From the NCBI RefSeq assembly GCF_001263795.1, contig NZ_LHUR01000011.1:205198-269197 (forward strand): DNA of 64,000 bases, given 5' to 3'. The translations under genes and the position numbers were made by a program. Under the pieces are notes generated by a model that was not told where the DNA came from, made no database searches, and saw only the letters and a list, made by a program, of their open reading frames with translations. This stretch comes from Clostridium homopropionicum DSM 5847. Its GTDB lineage: Bacteria > Bacillota > Clostridia > Clostridiales > Clostridiaceae. Shown here piece by piece: positions 8,471 through 16,964 of this stretch; the stretch's first letter is position 1, and each line of letters begins with the position of its first letter.

Positions 8471-10630
8471 TGCTATTACTCCTTTTAGCTTTCTCATTTT
8501 TCTCATAACTTCTTTTAGCTTTTCTACATCTGAAATTCTAAGCTTTATTGTAATTATTGCTACACTAGCTTTTGAGGTTTTAGCATTTACCGCATATAAT
8601 GCTATTTTAGTATCTATTATGGCTTCCATTAGCTCTGCTAAAAGTCCATCTCTATCTTCTGCTCTTACCTCAATTTCAGTAATATACTCTGCTTTTCTTC
8701 CTTGCTCATCTTCCCAAGAGGATTCGATAATTCTACTTCCATCATTAGCTATTAATGCTCTAACATTCTCACAGTCCTGTCTATGAACTGAAACTCCTCT
8801 TCCTTTCGTAATATATCCAATTATACTATCTCCTGGAACAGGATTACAGCATTTAGCAAATCTAACCAATACATTATCAATACCCTTAACCTTTACCCCT
8901 GGGGAATTAGAACTTTTTCTCTTAACTGTTGCTTTTTCTAACTGTTCTTTTAATTCTTCTAAGCTAGTTTCTTCCTCCTGCTCACTCTTGTATAAACCAA
9001 TAAGTTTGTTTACAATAGCCGCAGGATTTAATGCACCGATTCCTACTGATACATATAGGTCATCTAAGCTGTTATAATTATATTTTTTCAATAAACTCTC
9101 TAGATATTCTCCCTTTGCTATCTTTCCAAAATTAACCCCTTGACGTTTGCTTTCCTTTTCAACAATTTCCTTACCTTTTTCAATATTTTCATGTCTCTTT
9201 TCTTTTTTAAACCAAGCTTTAATTTTTGATTTTGCTTGATTACTCTTTGTAATGTTCAGCCAAGCAATATTAGGTCCCTTTGGTACTGCTGAAGTTAAAA
9301 TTTCTACTATTTCTCCAGTCTTTAATTTATAATCAAGTGGCACTATCTTACCATTAACTTTTGCTCCAACACATTTATGACCAATATCTGTATGTATTCT
9401 ATATGCAAAGTCTATTGGCGTAGAATCATAAGGAAGATTAATTACAACACCTTTTGGTGTAAAAACAAATACCTCATCCGAAAACATATCAATTTTAAAA
9501 TCTTCCATAAACTCTTCAGGATTAGAAGTTTCTCTTTGCCATTCTAATACTTCTCTAAGCCAAGCTAATTTTGCTTCAAAATCCTTCTCTGCGTTTTTAG
9601 GCTCACCTTCCTTGTACTTCCAATGAGCTGCTATACCGTACTCTGAAGTAGCATGCATTTCATAAGTTCTTATTTGAATTTCAAAAGGCTTTCCCTGTGG
9701 ACCAATTACTGTTGAATGCAAAGATTGATACATATTAGGCTTTGGCATAGCAATATAATCCTTAAATCTCCCTGGAATTGGCTTATACATAGTATGCACC
9801 ATTCCAAGTGCAGCATAACAATCTTTTACATCATTCACTAGTATTCTTACAGCAGTTAAGTCGAATATCTGATCTATTGTTTTATTTTTAACAACCATTT
9901 TTCTATAAATACTGTAAAAATGCTTAGGCCTTCCTTCTATTTCAGCTTCAATTCCTGTTTCATTTAGCTTTTGCTTTAATTCTTTTATTATATTATTGAT
10001 GTATTCTTGTCTTTCGTTTCTCTTTTCAGCAACTTTTCTAACTAAATCATAGTATTCATTAGGGTGAAGATATCTTAGAGCTAAATCCTCAAGATCGCAT
10101 TTAATTTTTGAGATACCTAATCTATGAGCTAGTGGCGCATATATGTCTAATGTTTCTTTTGACTTCTCCTTTTGCTTTTCTACGCTCATGTATTTCAAAG
10201 TTCTCATATTGTGTAATCTATCTGCAAGCTTAATTAATATCACTCTTATATCTTTTGTCATAGCAAATAGCATTTTTCTAACATTTTCTGCTTGTTGCTC
10301 TTCTTTAGTTTTATATTTTATCTTTCCAAGTTTAGTGACACCTTCAACTAAATTTGCAACTTGAAAATTAAATTCCTGCCCTATTTCTTTATAAGTGCTA
10401 TCTGTGTCTTCAATCACATCATGTAACAAGCTAGCTGCAATTGTATTTTCATCAAGCCCCATTTCAGCTAAAATACAAGCGACCTCTACTGGATGTATAA
10501 TATAAGGCTCTCCAGATACTCTTTTTTGTTCTTTATGAGCACTTAAAGCATAATTATAAGCTTTTATTATTAGATCTTTATTTACATTAGTACAATTTTT
10601 ATCAATTTTTTCTAACAATTCATCAAGCAT
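8450..10630 (-). CDS. relA: Bifunctional (p)ppGpp synthetase/hydrolase
   Basis: This 726-residue long RSH protein sets the stringent-response alarmone level. The N-terminal hydrolase domain keeps its metal site (H46 and the HD pair at 70-71 in SLLHDVIEDTD), so hydrolysis should be active. The synthetase domain (about 240-360) carries FDLTAVRILVND, YQSLHSTVIGP and EIQIRTYEMHATSEYGIAAHWKYK. A TGS domain (about 395-455, VFTPKGVVINLPYDSTPIDFAY), a CC/zinc-finger-like region (RFAKCCNPVPGD) and a C-terminal ACT domain follow. ATG 10630 follows AAGGGAG. It has its own promoter between apt and relA. Confidence 0.97.
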   Translation of the reverse strand: MLDELLEKIDKNCTNVNKDLIIKAYNYALSAHKEQKRVSGEPYIIHPVEVACILAEMGLDENTIAASLLHDVIEDTDSTYKEIGQEFNFQVANLVEGVTKLGKIKYKTKEEQQAENVRKMLFAMTKDIRVILIKLADRLHNMRTLKYMSVEKQKEKSKETLDIYAPLAHRLGISKIKCDLEDLALRYLHPNEYYDLVRKVAEKRNERQEYINNIIKELKQKLNETGIEAEIEGRPKHFYSIYRKMVVKNKTIDQIFDLTAVRILVNDVKDCYAALGMVHTMYKPIPGRFKDYIAMPKPNMYQSLHSTVIGPQGKPFEIQIRTYEMHATSEYGIAAHWKYKEGEPKNAEKDFEAKLAWLREVLEWQRETSNPEEFMEDFKIDMFSDEVFVFTPKGVVINLPYDSTPIDFAYRIHTDIGHKCVGAKVNGKIVPLDYKLKTGEIVEILTSAVPKGPNIAWLNITKSNQAKSKIKAWFKKEKRHENIEKGKEIVEKESKRQGVNFGKIAKGEYLESLLKKYNYNSLDDLYVSVGIGALNPAAIVNKLIGLYKSEQEEETSLEELKEQLEKATVKRKSSNSPGVKVKGIDNVLVRFAKCCNPVPGDSIIGYITKGRGVSVHRQDCENVRALIANDGSRIIESSWEDEQGRKAEYITEIEVRAEDRDGLLAELMEAIIDTKIALYAVNAKTSKASVAIITIKLRISDVEKLKEVMRKMRKLKGVIAVYRTKN

Positions 10631-10642
10631 ATAAATACTCCC

Positions 10643-10672
10643 TTAAAATCAAAAGCTGGTCATAGAACCAGC
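10643..10672 (-). terminator. Hairpin in the apt-relA gap
   Basis: On the minus strand GCTGGT-TCTATG-ACCAGC (10672-10655) is followed by TTTTGATTTT. It could terminate apt transcripts. It also lies just downstream of the relA promoter, so it may act as a leader attenuator for relA. Confidence 0.5.
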
Positions 10673-10688
10673 CAGCATTTTTATAAAT

Positions 10689-10717
10689 ATTATATAATAT
10701 GGTATATTAATTTTCAA
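10689..10717 (-). promoter_or_regulatory. Promoter of relA
   Basis: On the minus strand TTGAAA (10712-10717), a 17-base spacer and TATAAT (10689-10694) form a strong vegetative-type promoter. Transcription would start near 10682, about 50 bases before the relA ATG. Confidence 0.65.
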
Positions 10718-10740
10718 TATAAACCTTTATATATGTGTTA

Positions 10741-11259
10741 TTATATGTTATATTCTATTAAAGACATTACATCATAGTTGCATAACCTTTTTCTTCCTTT
10801 TAGTTCTGATAACTCGATTAAGAAATCAATGCTCACTACTTCTCCACCTAACTTTTCAATAAGCCTAACTACAGATTCCATTGTACCTCCAGTAGCTAAT
10901 AAATCATCTATAACAGCAACTCTTTGGCCTTCTTTTATAGCATCCTTATGTATTTCTAAAACATCAGTACCATATTCTAATTCATATTCGACTGTCAAAG
11001 TCTCTCCTGGAAGTTTTCCTTTTTTTCTAACAGGAACAAATCCTGCTCCTAATGCATACGCTACCGGTGTTCCAAAAATAAATCCTCTAGCTTCTGGCCC
11101 AACAACAATGTCTATATTTTTATCTTTTAAATAGTCTACTAGTCCGTCCACTGCCTCTTTAAAAGCCTCTGGATCCTTTAGTAAAGTTGTAACGTCTTTA
11201 AAGCTTATGCCTTCCTTTGGAAAGTCTTTAATTATTCTTATACTTTCTTTTAATTCCAA
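10741..11259 (-). CDS. apt: Adenine phosphoribosyltransferase
   Basis: This 172-residue type I phosphoribosyltransferase makes AMP from adenine and PRPP in purine salvage. The family start [26 protein letters not shown] is present. The PRPP-binding motif [14 protein letters not shown] lies at about 114-127, and [10 protein letters not shown] is also kept. The length is normal. The gene is 31 bases downstream of the short RecJ-like gene, the usual recJ-apt-relA order of Firmicutes, and shares the promoter at 12181-12209. Confidence 0.97.
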   Translation of the reverse strand: MELKESIRIIKDFPKEGISFKDVTTLLKDPEAFKEAVDGLVDYLKDKNIDIVVGPEARGFIFGTPVAYALGAGFVPVRKKGKLPGETLTVEYELEYGTDVLEIHKDAIKEGQRVAVIDDLLATGGTMESVVRLIEKLGGEVVSIDFLIELSELKGRKRLCNYDVMSLIEYNI

Positions 11260-11290
11260 GCTTAATTCCCCCTAAGTAAAAATATGTGTT

Positions 11291-12145
11291 TTATTTCCCA
11301 TTATTCTTCTTCAAATATTTAGCTATTTGTTCTGCTCTTTCAATATCAGAAGTTGTTAATAATTCAACAACTATTCTAGCATCATCCATTCTACCAACAG
11401 CATTTATTTTAGGCATTAAAATACTAGCTAATGTTTTTAAACTATTGTAATCCATATGATTAATTTTATTAATCTTAGTTATAGCATTAATACCATAGTT
11501 ATTACTTATTGATAAGCAATACATCCCTTTTTCTAGCATTGCTAGATTTTCATCTACTAAAGGCATAGTACTTGATGCAATTCCGATTGCAACAAGATCT
11601 AGGTATTTTTCTATGCATTGCACATGATAATGCTCTGCAATTGCATATGCTAACTTATATGTAATTCCTACTGCATTTAACTCTTTAAAAGGATATTTGC
11701 ACTGTTTTTGATTAGGATTGATTATTATAGCAGAAGGAAGCTTATCACTTGGTGTATGGTAGTCAGTTATTATTACATCTATACCTAAGTCTCTGCAAAT
11801 TTCTACTTCACGAAACGAGTTGATTCCACAGCCAACAGTAATAATTAATCCTGCTCCCAAAAATCTAATATGATTTTCAATTACACTAGAATTAAAAATT
11901 TCTTCATTTTCTATTATATCAGGAATATAGTACTCTACATCTGCATTTAAATACTTTAATATAAGCATTAATAAAGAAACGCTAGTTATTCCATCAACAT
12001 CATATGAGCCATAGATAACAATCTTTTCTCTATTATTTACAGACTTTGTAATCCTATACAAAGCCTCCCCTACCCCATCTAATAAAAAAGAATCATATAA
12101 ATATATTGAATTTGAAAAAATGTTATAAGAATAATTATTTATCAT
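11291..12145 (-). CDS. Truncated, motif-degraded RecJ-like DHH-family protein
   Basis: This 284-residue protein matches only the N-terminal DHH phosphoesterase region of RecJ, the 5'-3' single-strand exonuclease (usually over 550 residues). The DHHA1 and OB domains are missing. Family motifs are recognisable but altered: GDYDVDG is GSYDVDG (46-52), TVDCG is TVGCG with G105 replacing a metal-binding Asp, DHH is DYH (128-130), and the Asp before MPL is replaced (ASSTMPL). Half of the expected metal ligands are gone, so nuclease activity is unlikely. The frame is intact. ATG 12145 follows GGGGGA at seven bases; a TTG ten codons upstream is rejected. It sits in the normal recJ position before apt. 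Confidence 0.8.
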   Translation of the reverse strand: MINNYSYNIFSNSIYLYDSFLLDGVGEALYRITKSVNNREKIVIYGSYDVDGITSVSLLMLILKYLNADVEYYIPDIIENEEIFNSSVIENHIRFLGAGLIITVGCGINSFREVEICRDLGIDVIITDYHTPSDKLPSAIIINPNQKQCKYPFKELNAVGITYKLAYAIAEHYHVQCIEKYLDLVAIGIASSTMPLVDENLAMLEKGMYCLSISNNYGINAITKINKINHMDYNSLKTLASILMPKINAVGRMDDARIVVELLTTSDIERAEQIAKYLKKNNGK

Positions 12146-12180
12146 ATATAATCCCCCAAATTTTATAGGAAGCAAATAAT

Positions 12181-12209
12181 ATTATAATTTAAATTCTTAA
12201 TTATTACAA
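12181..12209 (-). promoter_or_regulatory. Promoter of the RecJ-like/apt unit
   Basis: On the minus strand TTGTAA (12204-12209), 17 bases and TATAAT (12181-12186) precede the RecJ-like start by 35 bases. Confidence 0.6.
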
Positions 12210-12308
12210 ATACTTTTTTTCATCCTTTGACAATATATTAAACCAAATAGTACTATATGTTAAAAATATAGGGTGTTTTTGTTAAATTATGCTTTGTTAT
12301 AAATACTT

Positions 12309-12342
12309 TAAAAAAAATCAGAGCATTGGCTCTGATTTTTTT
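12309..12342 (-). terminator. Intrinsic terminator of secD-secF
   Basis: AATCAGAGC-ATTG-GCTCTGATT is a perfect 9-bp stem flanked by A and T runs on both sides, directly after the secF stop. It should work in both directions but serves secF on the minus strand. Confidence 0.85.
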
Positions 12343-12347
12343 CTATA

Positions 12348-13217
12348 TTAAGCTGCTACCTTTTTGTTTGTTTTTTTAAGAATTACCCAGATAGGGCTTG
12401 CAATGAATATTGAAGAAAAGGCTCCTGATAAAATACCAATTATTAATGGAAAGGTAAAATCCCTTACTGCTGGCACAAACACATATACAGCTATTATTGT
12501 AAATAGTGTAGTAAGTACAGTGTTTATTGATCTAGACATAGTCTGATTTACACTTATATTAGCAATTTCAGCCACATCTTTACCTCTCATTTTTTTAGCA
12601 TTTTCTCTTATTCTATCAAATATTACTATTGTATCATTAATTGAATATCCTACTATTGTAAGTATTGCTGCAATAAATGGTGAGTTTACAGGAATATTAA
12701 AAATAGCATATACGCTTAAAGTTATTAAAATATCATGAATTAAAGCTAGAATTGCAGCTATTCCAAATTTAATTTCAAATCTTATTCCAATGTATATTAA
12801 CATTGCAATAGTTGCAAATAAAAGTGCCTTTACAGCTTTTGTCTTCAATTCATTTCCTATTGATGGTCCTACATTGGTTTGAGAAATTAAAGATTTATCT
12901 TCTAACTTATATTTAGTTTTTAATTCATTAAAGATTTTATTAATGCTGTCACTATTTAGGGTATTACTTTTTATATCTAGCTGAGTTGAGTTTGCAATAT
13001 AAGAAGTTGCATTTGCATCATATTTATGTATTATTTTATCCGCTTCTTCCTTTTGCTTTTGATTAAAATCTTTTCCCATTTCTACTGTTACTATTGTTCC
13101 ACCATTAAAATCTATACCAAAATTTAATCCCTTTGTAGCTAAAAACGATAATCCTATCAATATAATAATTATAGATATGGAAAACCAAATTTTAGTTTTT
13201 TCTATAACCTTTAGCAT
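12348..13217 (-). CDS. secF: Protein translocase subunit SecF
   Basis: The 289-residue membrane protein has six predicted transmembrane helices. These are one near the N-terminus (about 11-31), a large extracytoplasmic loop (about 32-125) and five more in the C-terminal half. The family motif FGIDFNGGTIVTVEM lies at 33-47 and YSINDTIVIFDRIREN at about 191-206. SecF pairs with SecD in the membrane and uses the proton gradient to help pull secreted proteins through SecYEG. The start is four bases after the secD stop, behind GGGGGT, so they are one operon. Confidence 0.96.
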   Translation of the reverse strand: MLKVIEKTKIWFSISIIIILIGLSFLATKGLNFGIDFNGGTIVTVEMGKDFNQKQKEEADKIIHKYDANATSYIANSTQLDIKSNTLNSDSINKIFNELKTKYKLEDKSLISQTNVGPSIGNELKTKAVKALLFATIAMLIYIGIRFEIKFGIAAILALIHDILITLSVYAIFNIPVNSPFIAAILTIVGYSINDTIVIFDRIRENAKKMRGKDVAEIANISVNQTMSRSINTVLTTLFTIIAVYVFVPAVRDFTFPLIIGILSGAFSSIFIASPIWVILKKTNKKVAA

Positions 13218-13221
13218 AACT

Positions 13222-14484
13222 TTACCCCCTTTTTATGCCAAAATGGGAAGTACTATTTACAAGTCCCATTTCAACGCTTAGCTTAAGTAAAAATCTTGTG
13301 ATGGTTAAAGCAGTAAATATACTTAAGACTATACCTATCATAAGGGTAAGTGCAAAACCTTTTACAGAACCTGAGCCTAGATTATATAAAATTATAGCAG
13401 CAATAATAGTTGTAATATTAGAATCAAGTATCGAAGATAAAGCTTTACCAAATCCTGCGTCTATTGCATTCCTTATGGATTTTCCAAGTTTTAATTCTTC
13501 TTTTATTCTTTCAAAAATCAAAACATTTGCATCAACTGCCATACCTACTGTTAGTAAAAATCCCGCAATACCTGATAAGGTTAAAGTTGCTTTAACTGCT
13601 GAAAAAGTTCCAAGTACCAATACCACATAGAATATTAATGCAATATCAGCCATTAATCCTGGTCCTCTATAATAAATTAACATAAATAATAGAACTAAGC
13701 TAATTCCAACTGCTCCAGCTTTCATACTTAATGGCAGTGCATTTGAACCTAATGTTGCACCAACAGTTTTAAATTCTACTGCTTCTAAAGTAACTGGTAG
13801 AGCTCCAGATTTTATAATATTTGCTTGGCGACTTGCTTCTTCTAATGTTTCACTACCTGTAATTGTAGCTTTTCCATTTGTAATAACAGCTGATACCGTT
13901 GGATTAGTAAGCATTTCATCATCCATGTAAATAGCAATTCTTTGATTTAAAAATTTACTAGTTGCATCAGCGAATTTTTTAGCACCTGCTTCTTTTAATT
14001 CTAGACCTATTGTAGGACTTCCCATATCATCTAAATATGCAGAAGCATCCTTTATATCTGTTCCTGTTAAAATTACATTTCCATCCGGTCCTTTAAATTC
14101 AAGTTTCCCAGTTTTACCAATAGTGTCTAAAACCTTTTTAGAATTAAATTCACCTGGAATTTCTATTCTTATTCTATTCTTCCCTTCTCTTTGAACAGTT
14201 GTTTCTTTTACACCTTCTGGATTAACTCTCATAGACAACATTTCAATTGTTCTTTCTAAAGTGTCATTATCCACATTACCTTTTATTTCTTCTAAAACAG
14301 AAATACCGCCTTGCAGATCCAATCCTTTATTAATAGTTTCAGTAAATGGTTTTACTCTGTATCCAAAAACATTTTTAAATCCAAAAAAACCTGCGTAAGC
14401 TAGTAGTCCTACTGCTAATACAGCTACTAAAAACAATATTGTACTATTAGTCTTTTGGGATTTTTTAGACTTTGAGTTTCTCAT
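13222..14484 (-). CDS. secD: Protein translocase subunit SecD
   Basis: The 420-residue protein has an N-terminal membrane helix (about 17-36), the motif LDLQGGISVLEEI, a long extracytoplasmic P1 region and a block of five helices from about 250. TVGMAVDANVLIFERIKEEL is the conserved segment of the SecD/RND fold. It works with SecF as accessory subunits of the Sec translocon. Length and order (secD then secF) are normal for clostridia, as is linkage to the scf-yajC-tgt block. Confidence 0.96.
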   Translation of the reverse strand: MRNSKSKKSQKTNSTILFLVAVLAVGLLAYAGFFGFKNVFGYRVKPFTETINKGLDLQGGISVLEEIKGNVDNDTLERTIEMLSMRVNPEGVKETTVQREGKNRIRIEIPGEFNSKKVLDTIGKTGKLEFKGPDGNVILTGTDIKDASAYLDDMGSPTIGLELKEAGAKKFADATSKFLNQRIAIYMDDEMLTNPTVSAVITNGKATITGSETLEEASRQANIIKSGALPVTLEAVEFKTVGATLGSNALPLSMKAGAVGISLVLLFMLIYYRGPGLMADIALIFYVVLVLGTFSAVKATLTLSGIAGFLLTVGMAVDANVLIFERIKEELKLGKSIRNAIDAGFGKALSSILDSNITTIIAAIILYNLGSGSVKGFALTLMIGIVLSIFTALTITRFLLKLSVEMGLVNSTSHFGIKRG

Positions 14485-14566
14485 GTTTATCCCCCTTTGT
14501 TGGTCGCTTTATGCATAATCAAATTAATTATATTACTTTTAAAAATAATAGTCAATAACAGGTAAA

Positions 14567-15943
14567 TTATTGTTTTTCTGACATTAGTTTTGCCTTTAAA
14601 GCAATAGCACATTCAATTCTTTTCTTCTGCATTTCACATCCTATTTCATATGGCACATGTATGTCTCCGTTAAAATTATAATTGTTAGCTTGGCAACCTC
14701 CGCTGCAATAAAATCTTGCCCAGCATTCTCTGCATAAAGGTTTATTATAAATATGTGCACTCTTAAATTTTCTTCCTATGGATTTATCTAATTCTTCATC
14801 TTTATCAAAAACTGTACCAATTTTAAAATCCTCATTTCCTACAAATTGATGGCAAGGATAAATATCTCCATCAGGTGTTACTGCAATATATTCATGTCCA
14901 GCTCCACATCCAGATATTCTCTTATAAACGCATGGTCCTCCTTGCAAATCTATATTAAAATGATAGAATTTAAATTCATTTCCCTTTGAATGTCTTTCTA
15001 ACATATCCTTATATAATTTATCGTAGTTTTCAAAAATAGTAGGTAAGTCTTCTCTTCTCAGAGATAGGTTATGCTCATCTGGCAATACTACTGGCTCTAC
15101 AGATATTTCTTTAAAACCTAGATCTGCTAAATGCTTTATATCTTCATAAAAATCAGTATTAGCTCTCGTAAAGGTGCCTCTAACATAATATGATTTTGAT
15201 TTATCTCTTTTTTCAACCATCTTTTTTATTTTTGGAAGTATTCCCTCATATGTGCCGCCACCGTCAACTTTAGTTCTAGTTCTGTCATTTACATCTTTCC
15301 TTCCATCTATACTTAAAATTATATTACCCATCTCTTTATCCATATATTCCATAATTTCTTCATTCAGTAATGTAGCATTAGTTGTCATGGTAAATCTTAT
15401 TACTTTATTATGGATTTTTTCCTGTTCTCTTGCATATTTAATAATCTCTTTAACTTCTTTTATAGCAATTAAAGGCTCTCCTCCAAATAAATCAACTTCT
15501 ATATTTTTTCTTGGGCCACTGTGTTCAATTACAAAATCTATTGCTTTCTTAGCAACTTCTAGAGACATAATTTTTCTGGCTCCGTGATATTTTCCCTCAT
15601 CAGCAAAGCAATACTTACATCTTAAATTACAATCATGAGTTATATTTAGACATAACGCTTTTATAAAATCTTTAGAATCTTGTCCATTAATAGCTATTTC
15701 TTCGTAATTATCCTTCGAATATAATAAGCCTTCCTCTACTAATTGTTGAATTTCCTCATACACTTCCGAAATGTCTTCTTTTGAATATTTATCTTTATAA
15801 AGTTCTATAAGTTCTGATTTTCCTTTTAATCCTTTTTCATTTAATAAATCGTAAACTATCTCATCAACCATGTGCACTGCACCAGTATTTACATCTAATA
15901 TATAATGTTCGTTATCTTGTATAAATCTATGAATTAATGACAA
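14567..15943 (-). CDS. scfB: SCIFF peptide thioether maturase (radical SAM/SPASM)
   Basis: This 458-residue radical SAM enzyme has an N-terminal PqqD-like peptide-recognition region (about 1-90), the cluster motif CNLRCKYC (C105, C109, C112) and a C-terminal SPASM domain with CGAGHEYIAVTPDGDIYPC and CRECWARFYCSGGC. Homologues install Cys-to-Thr thioether crosslinks in the SCIFF precursor, which is encoded directly upstream here. The start is TTG 15941-15943 behind AAGGAGG. A hairpin separates it from scfA, so enzyme and peptide may be made in different amounts. Confidence 0.93.
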   Translation of the reverse strand: MSLIHRFIQDNEHYILDVNTGAVHMVDEIVYDLLNEKGLKGKSELIELYKDKYSKEDISEVYEEIQQLVEEGLLYSKDNYEEIAINGQDSKDFIKALCLNITHDCNLRCKYCFADEGKYHGARKIMSLEVAKKAIDFVIEHSGPRKNIEVDLFGGEPLIAIKEVKEIIKYAREQEKIHNKVIRFTMTTNATLLNEEIMEYMDKEMGNIILSIDGRKDVNDRTRTKVDGGGTYEGILPKIKKMVEKRDKSKSYYVRGTFTRANTDFYEDIKHLADLGFKEISVEPVVLPDEHNLSLRREDLPTIFENYDKLYKDMLERHSKGNEFKFYHFNIDLQGGPCVYKRISGCGAGHEYIAVTPDGDIYPCHQFVGNEDFKIGTVFDKDEELDKSIGRKFKSAHIYNKPLCRECWARFYCSGGCQANNYNFNGDIHVPYEIGCEMQKKRIECAIALKAKLMSEKQ

Positions 15944-15970
15944 GGTTCCTTTCCTCCTTAAATAAATACA

Positions 15971-15995
15971 AAGCAGTAACTTCTCGTTACTGCTT
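15971..15995 (-). terminator. Hairpin between scfA and scfB
   Basis: AAGCAGTAAC and GTTACTGCTT form a perfect 10-bp stem with a 5-base loop in the 63-base scfA-scfB gap. A weak T-rich stretch (TGTATTTATTT) follows on the minus strand. A partial terminator or RNA-stabilising hairpin fits, letting the peptide be made in excess over the enzyme. Confidence 0.55.
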
Positions 15996-16006
15996 ACTTG
16001 GTAATA

Positions 16007-16144
16007 TTAATTTTCACAAGCTAAGTTTGCTACTGTACAAGAAGTTTTGCATGCTGATTGACATGAATTTGCACATTCCTTGCAGCCAGGTTTATTTAAA
16101 CTGTTCTTTATGTTGCTCTTGTTTATTGTTTTAATATGTTTCAT
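16007..16144 (-). CDS. scfA: SCIFF ribosomal peptide precursor
   Basis: This 45-residue peptide begins MKHIKTINKSN and has exactly six cysteines (21, 24, 28, 32, 36, 43) packed into its second half, including PGCKECANSC and ACKTSCTVAN. This is the 'six cysteines in forty-five' family found across Clostridia next to its radical SAM maturase. T37 follows C36, in line with known thioether acceptors. GGAGGAAC precedes the ATG. The mature product's function is not established. Confidence 0.95.
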   Translation of the reverse strand: MKHIKTINKSNIKNSLNKPGCKECANSCQSACKTSCTVANLACEN

Positions 16145-16218
16145 TTTAGTTCCTCCATTCCCACTATAGAATTATCCTGTAAGATTATATCATAAATATT
16201 AGAATTAATAAAGTAGTT

Positions 16219-16587
16219 TTACATATTAATTCCTAACATACCGGAAAGGGTTCCTACAAATAAGGCCAAGGCTATTCTTAACATTCCATAGGTTGAAATA
16301 TAAAACCCTCTACCATTAACAACTGAAATTAAGTATATAATTACAATATATAGTATAGCTAATAGTAAGCCCACAAGCCATCCCCTAGACTTTATATGCT
16401 TTACAGAATAGATAGCTCCATACATTACGCTAAGAGCTGTAATTACTACAAAGTATATAGAGTCAATTTGAGGATTTGGCTTTGTGAAATATGTTATTAT
16501 AGAGTATATTACAAGTAAGCCTAGAGTTAAAAAAAAGCTTCTTATGACTCCTTGTACAATATATAATGCATTATTCTTTTTCTCCAA
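16219..16587 (-). CDS. TIGR04086-type small membrane protein
   Basis: This 122-residue protein has four predicted membrane helices and a short basic N-terminus (MEKKNNALY). The region VMYGAIYSVKHIKSRGWLVG and the conserved position between yajC and scfA match the TIGR04086/YrzE family, whose function is unknown. It is probably cotranscribed from tgt-yajC. The final helix ends FVGTLSGMLGINM. Confidence 0.75.
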   Translation of the reverse strand: MEKKNNALYIVQGVIRSFFLTLGLLVIYSIITYFTKPNPQIDSIYFVVITALSVMYGAIYSVKHIKSRGWLVGLLLAILYIVIIYLISVVNGRGFYISTYGMLRIALALFVGTLSGMLGINM

Positions 16588-16646
16588 AATAAAACACCTC
16601 CTACATATTAATAAATATGTTTTTATAAGGCGTTTTATTACAATGA

Positions 16647-16946
16647 CTATTCTACTTTTTTATCTTCAATTTCTTTATTTAATACTGAAGCTATATTTTT
16701 TTTATCAATTTCTATTTTCACTCTATCAGGACCAGTAGCTATTATTATATATTTTTCTTTAATTTCACATACTGTGCCTACTATTCCAGCATTAGTTATT
16801 ATATTATCTTTAACCTTTAAACTTAAAAGCATAGAATTAAATTTATTTTTCATTTTCTTTTCTGGAACTAGAATAGCTATATAAAATAAAAGCAGCATAA
16901 ATAAAAAGGAAATTGCAACAGCAACTGTATTACCATCTTGAATCAT
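16647..16946 (-). CDS. yajC: Preprotein translocase accessory subunit YajC
   Basis: This 99-residue protein has one N-terminal membrane helix (about 8-27) and a small cytoplasmic domain with the family signature KVKDNIITNAGIVGTVCEIKE. YajC is a non-essential partner of SecDF. It lies just downstream of tgt, in the queA-tgt-yajC order seen in many bacteria. The start follows GGGAG. Confidence 0.92.
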   Translation of the reverse strand: MIQDGNTVAVAISFLFMLLLFYIAILVPEKKMKNKFNSMLLSLKVKDNIITNAGIVGTVCEIKEKYIIIATGPDRVKIEIDKKNIASVLNKEIEDKKVE

Positions 16947-16964
16947 CTAATCACTCCCAGTAAC

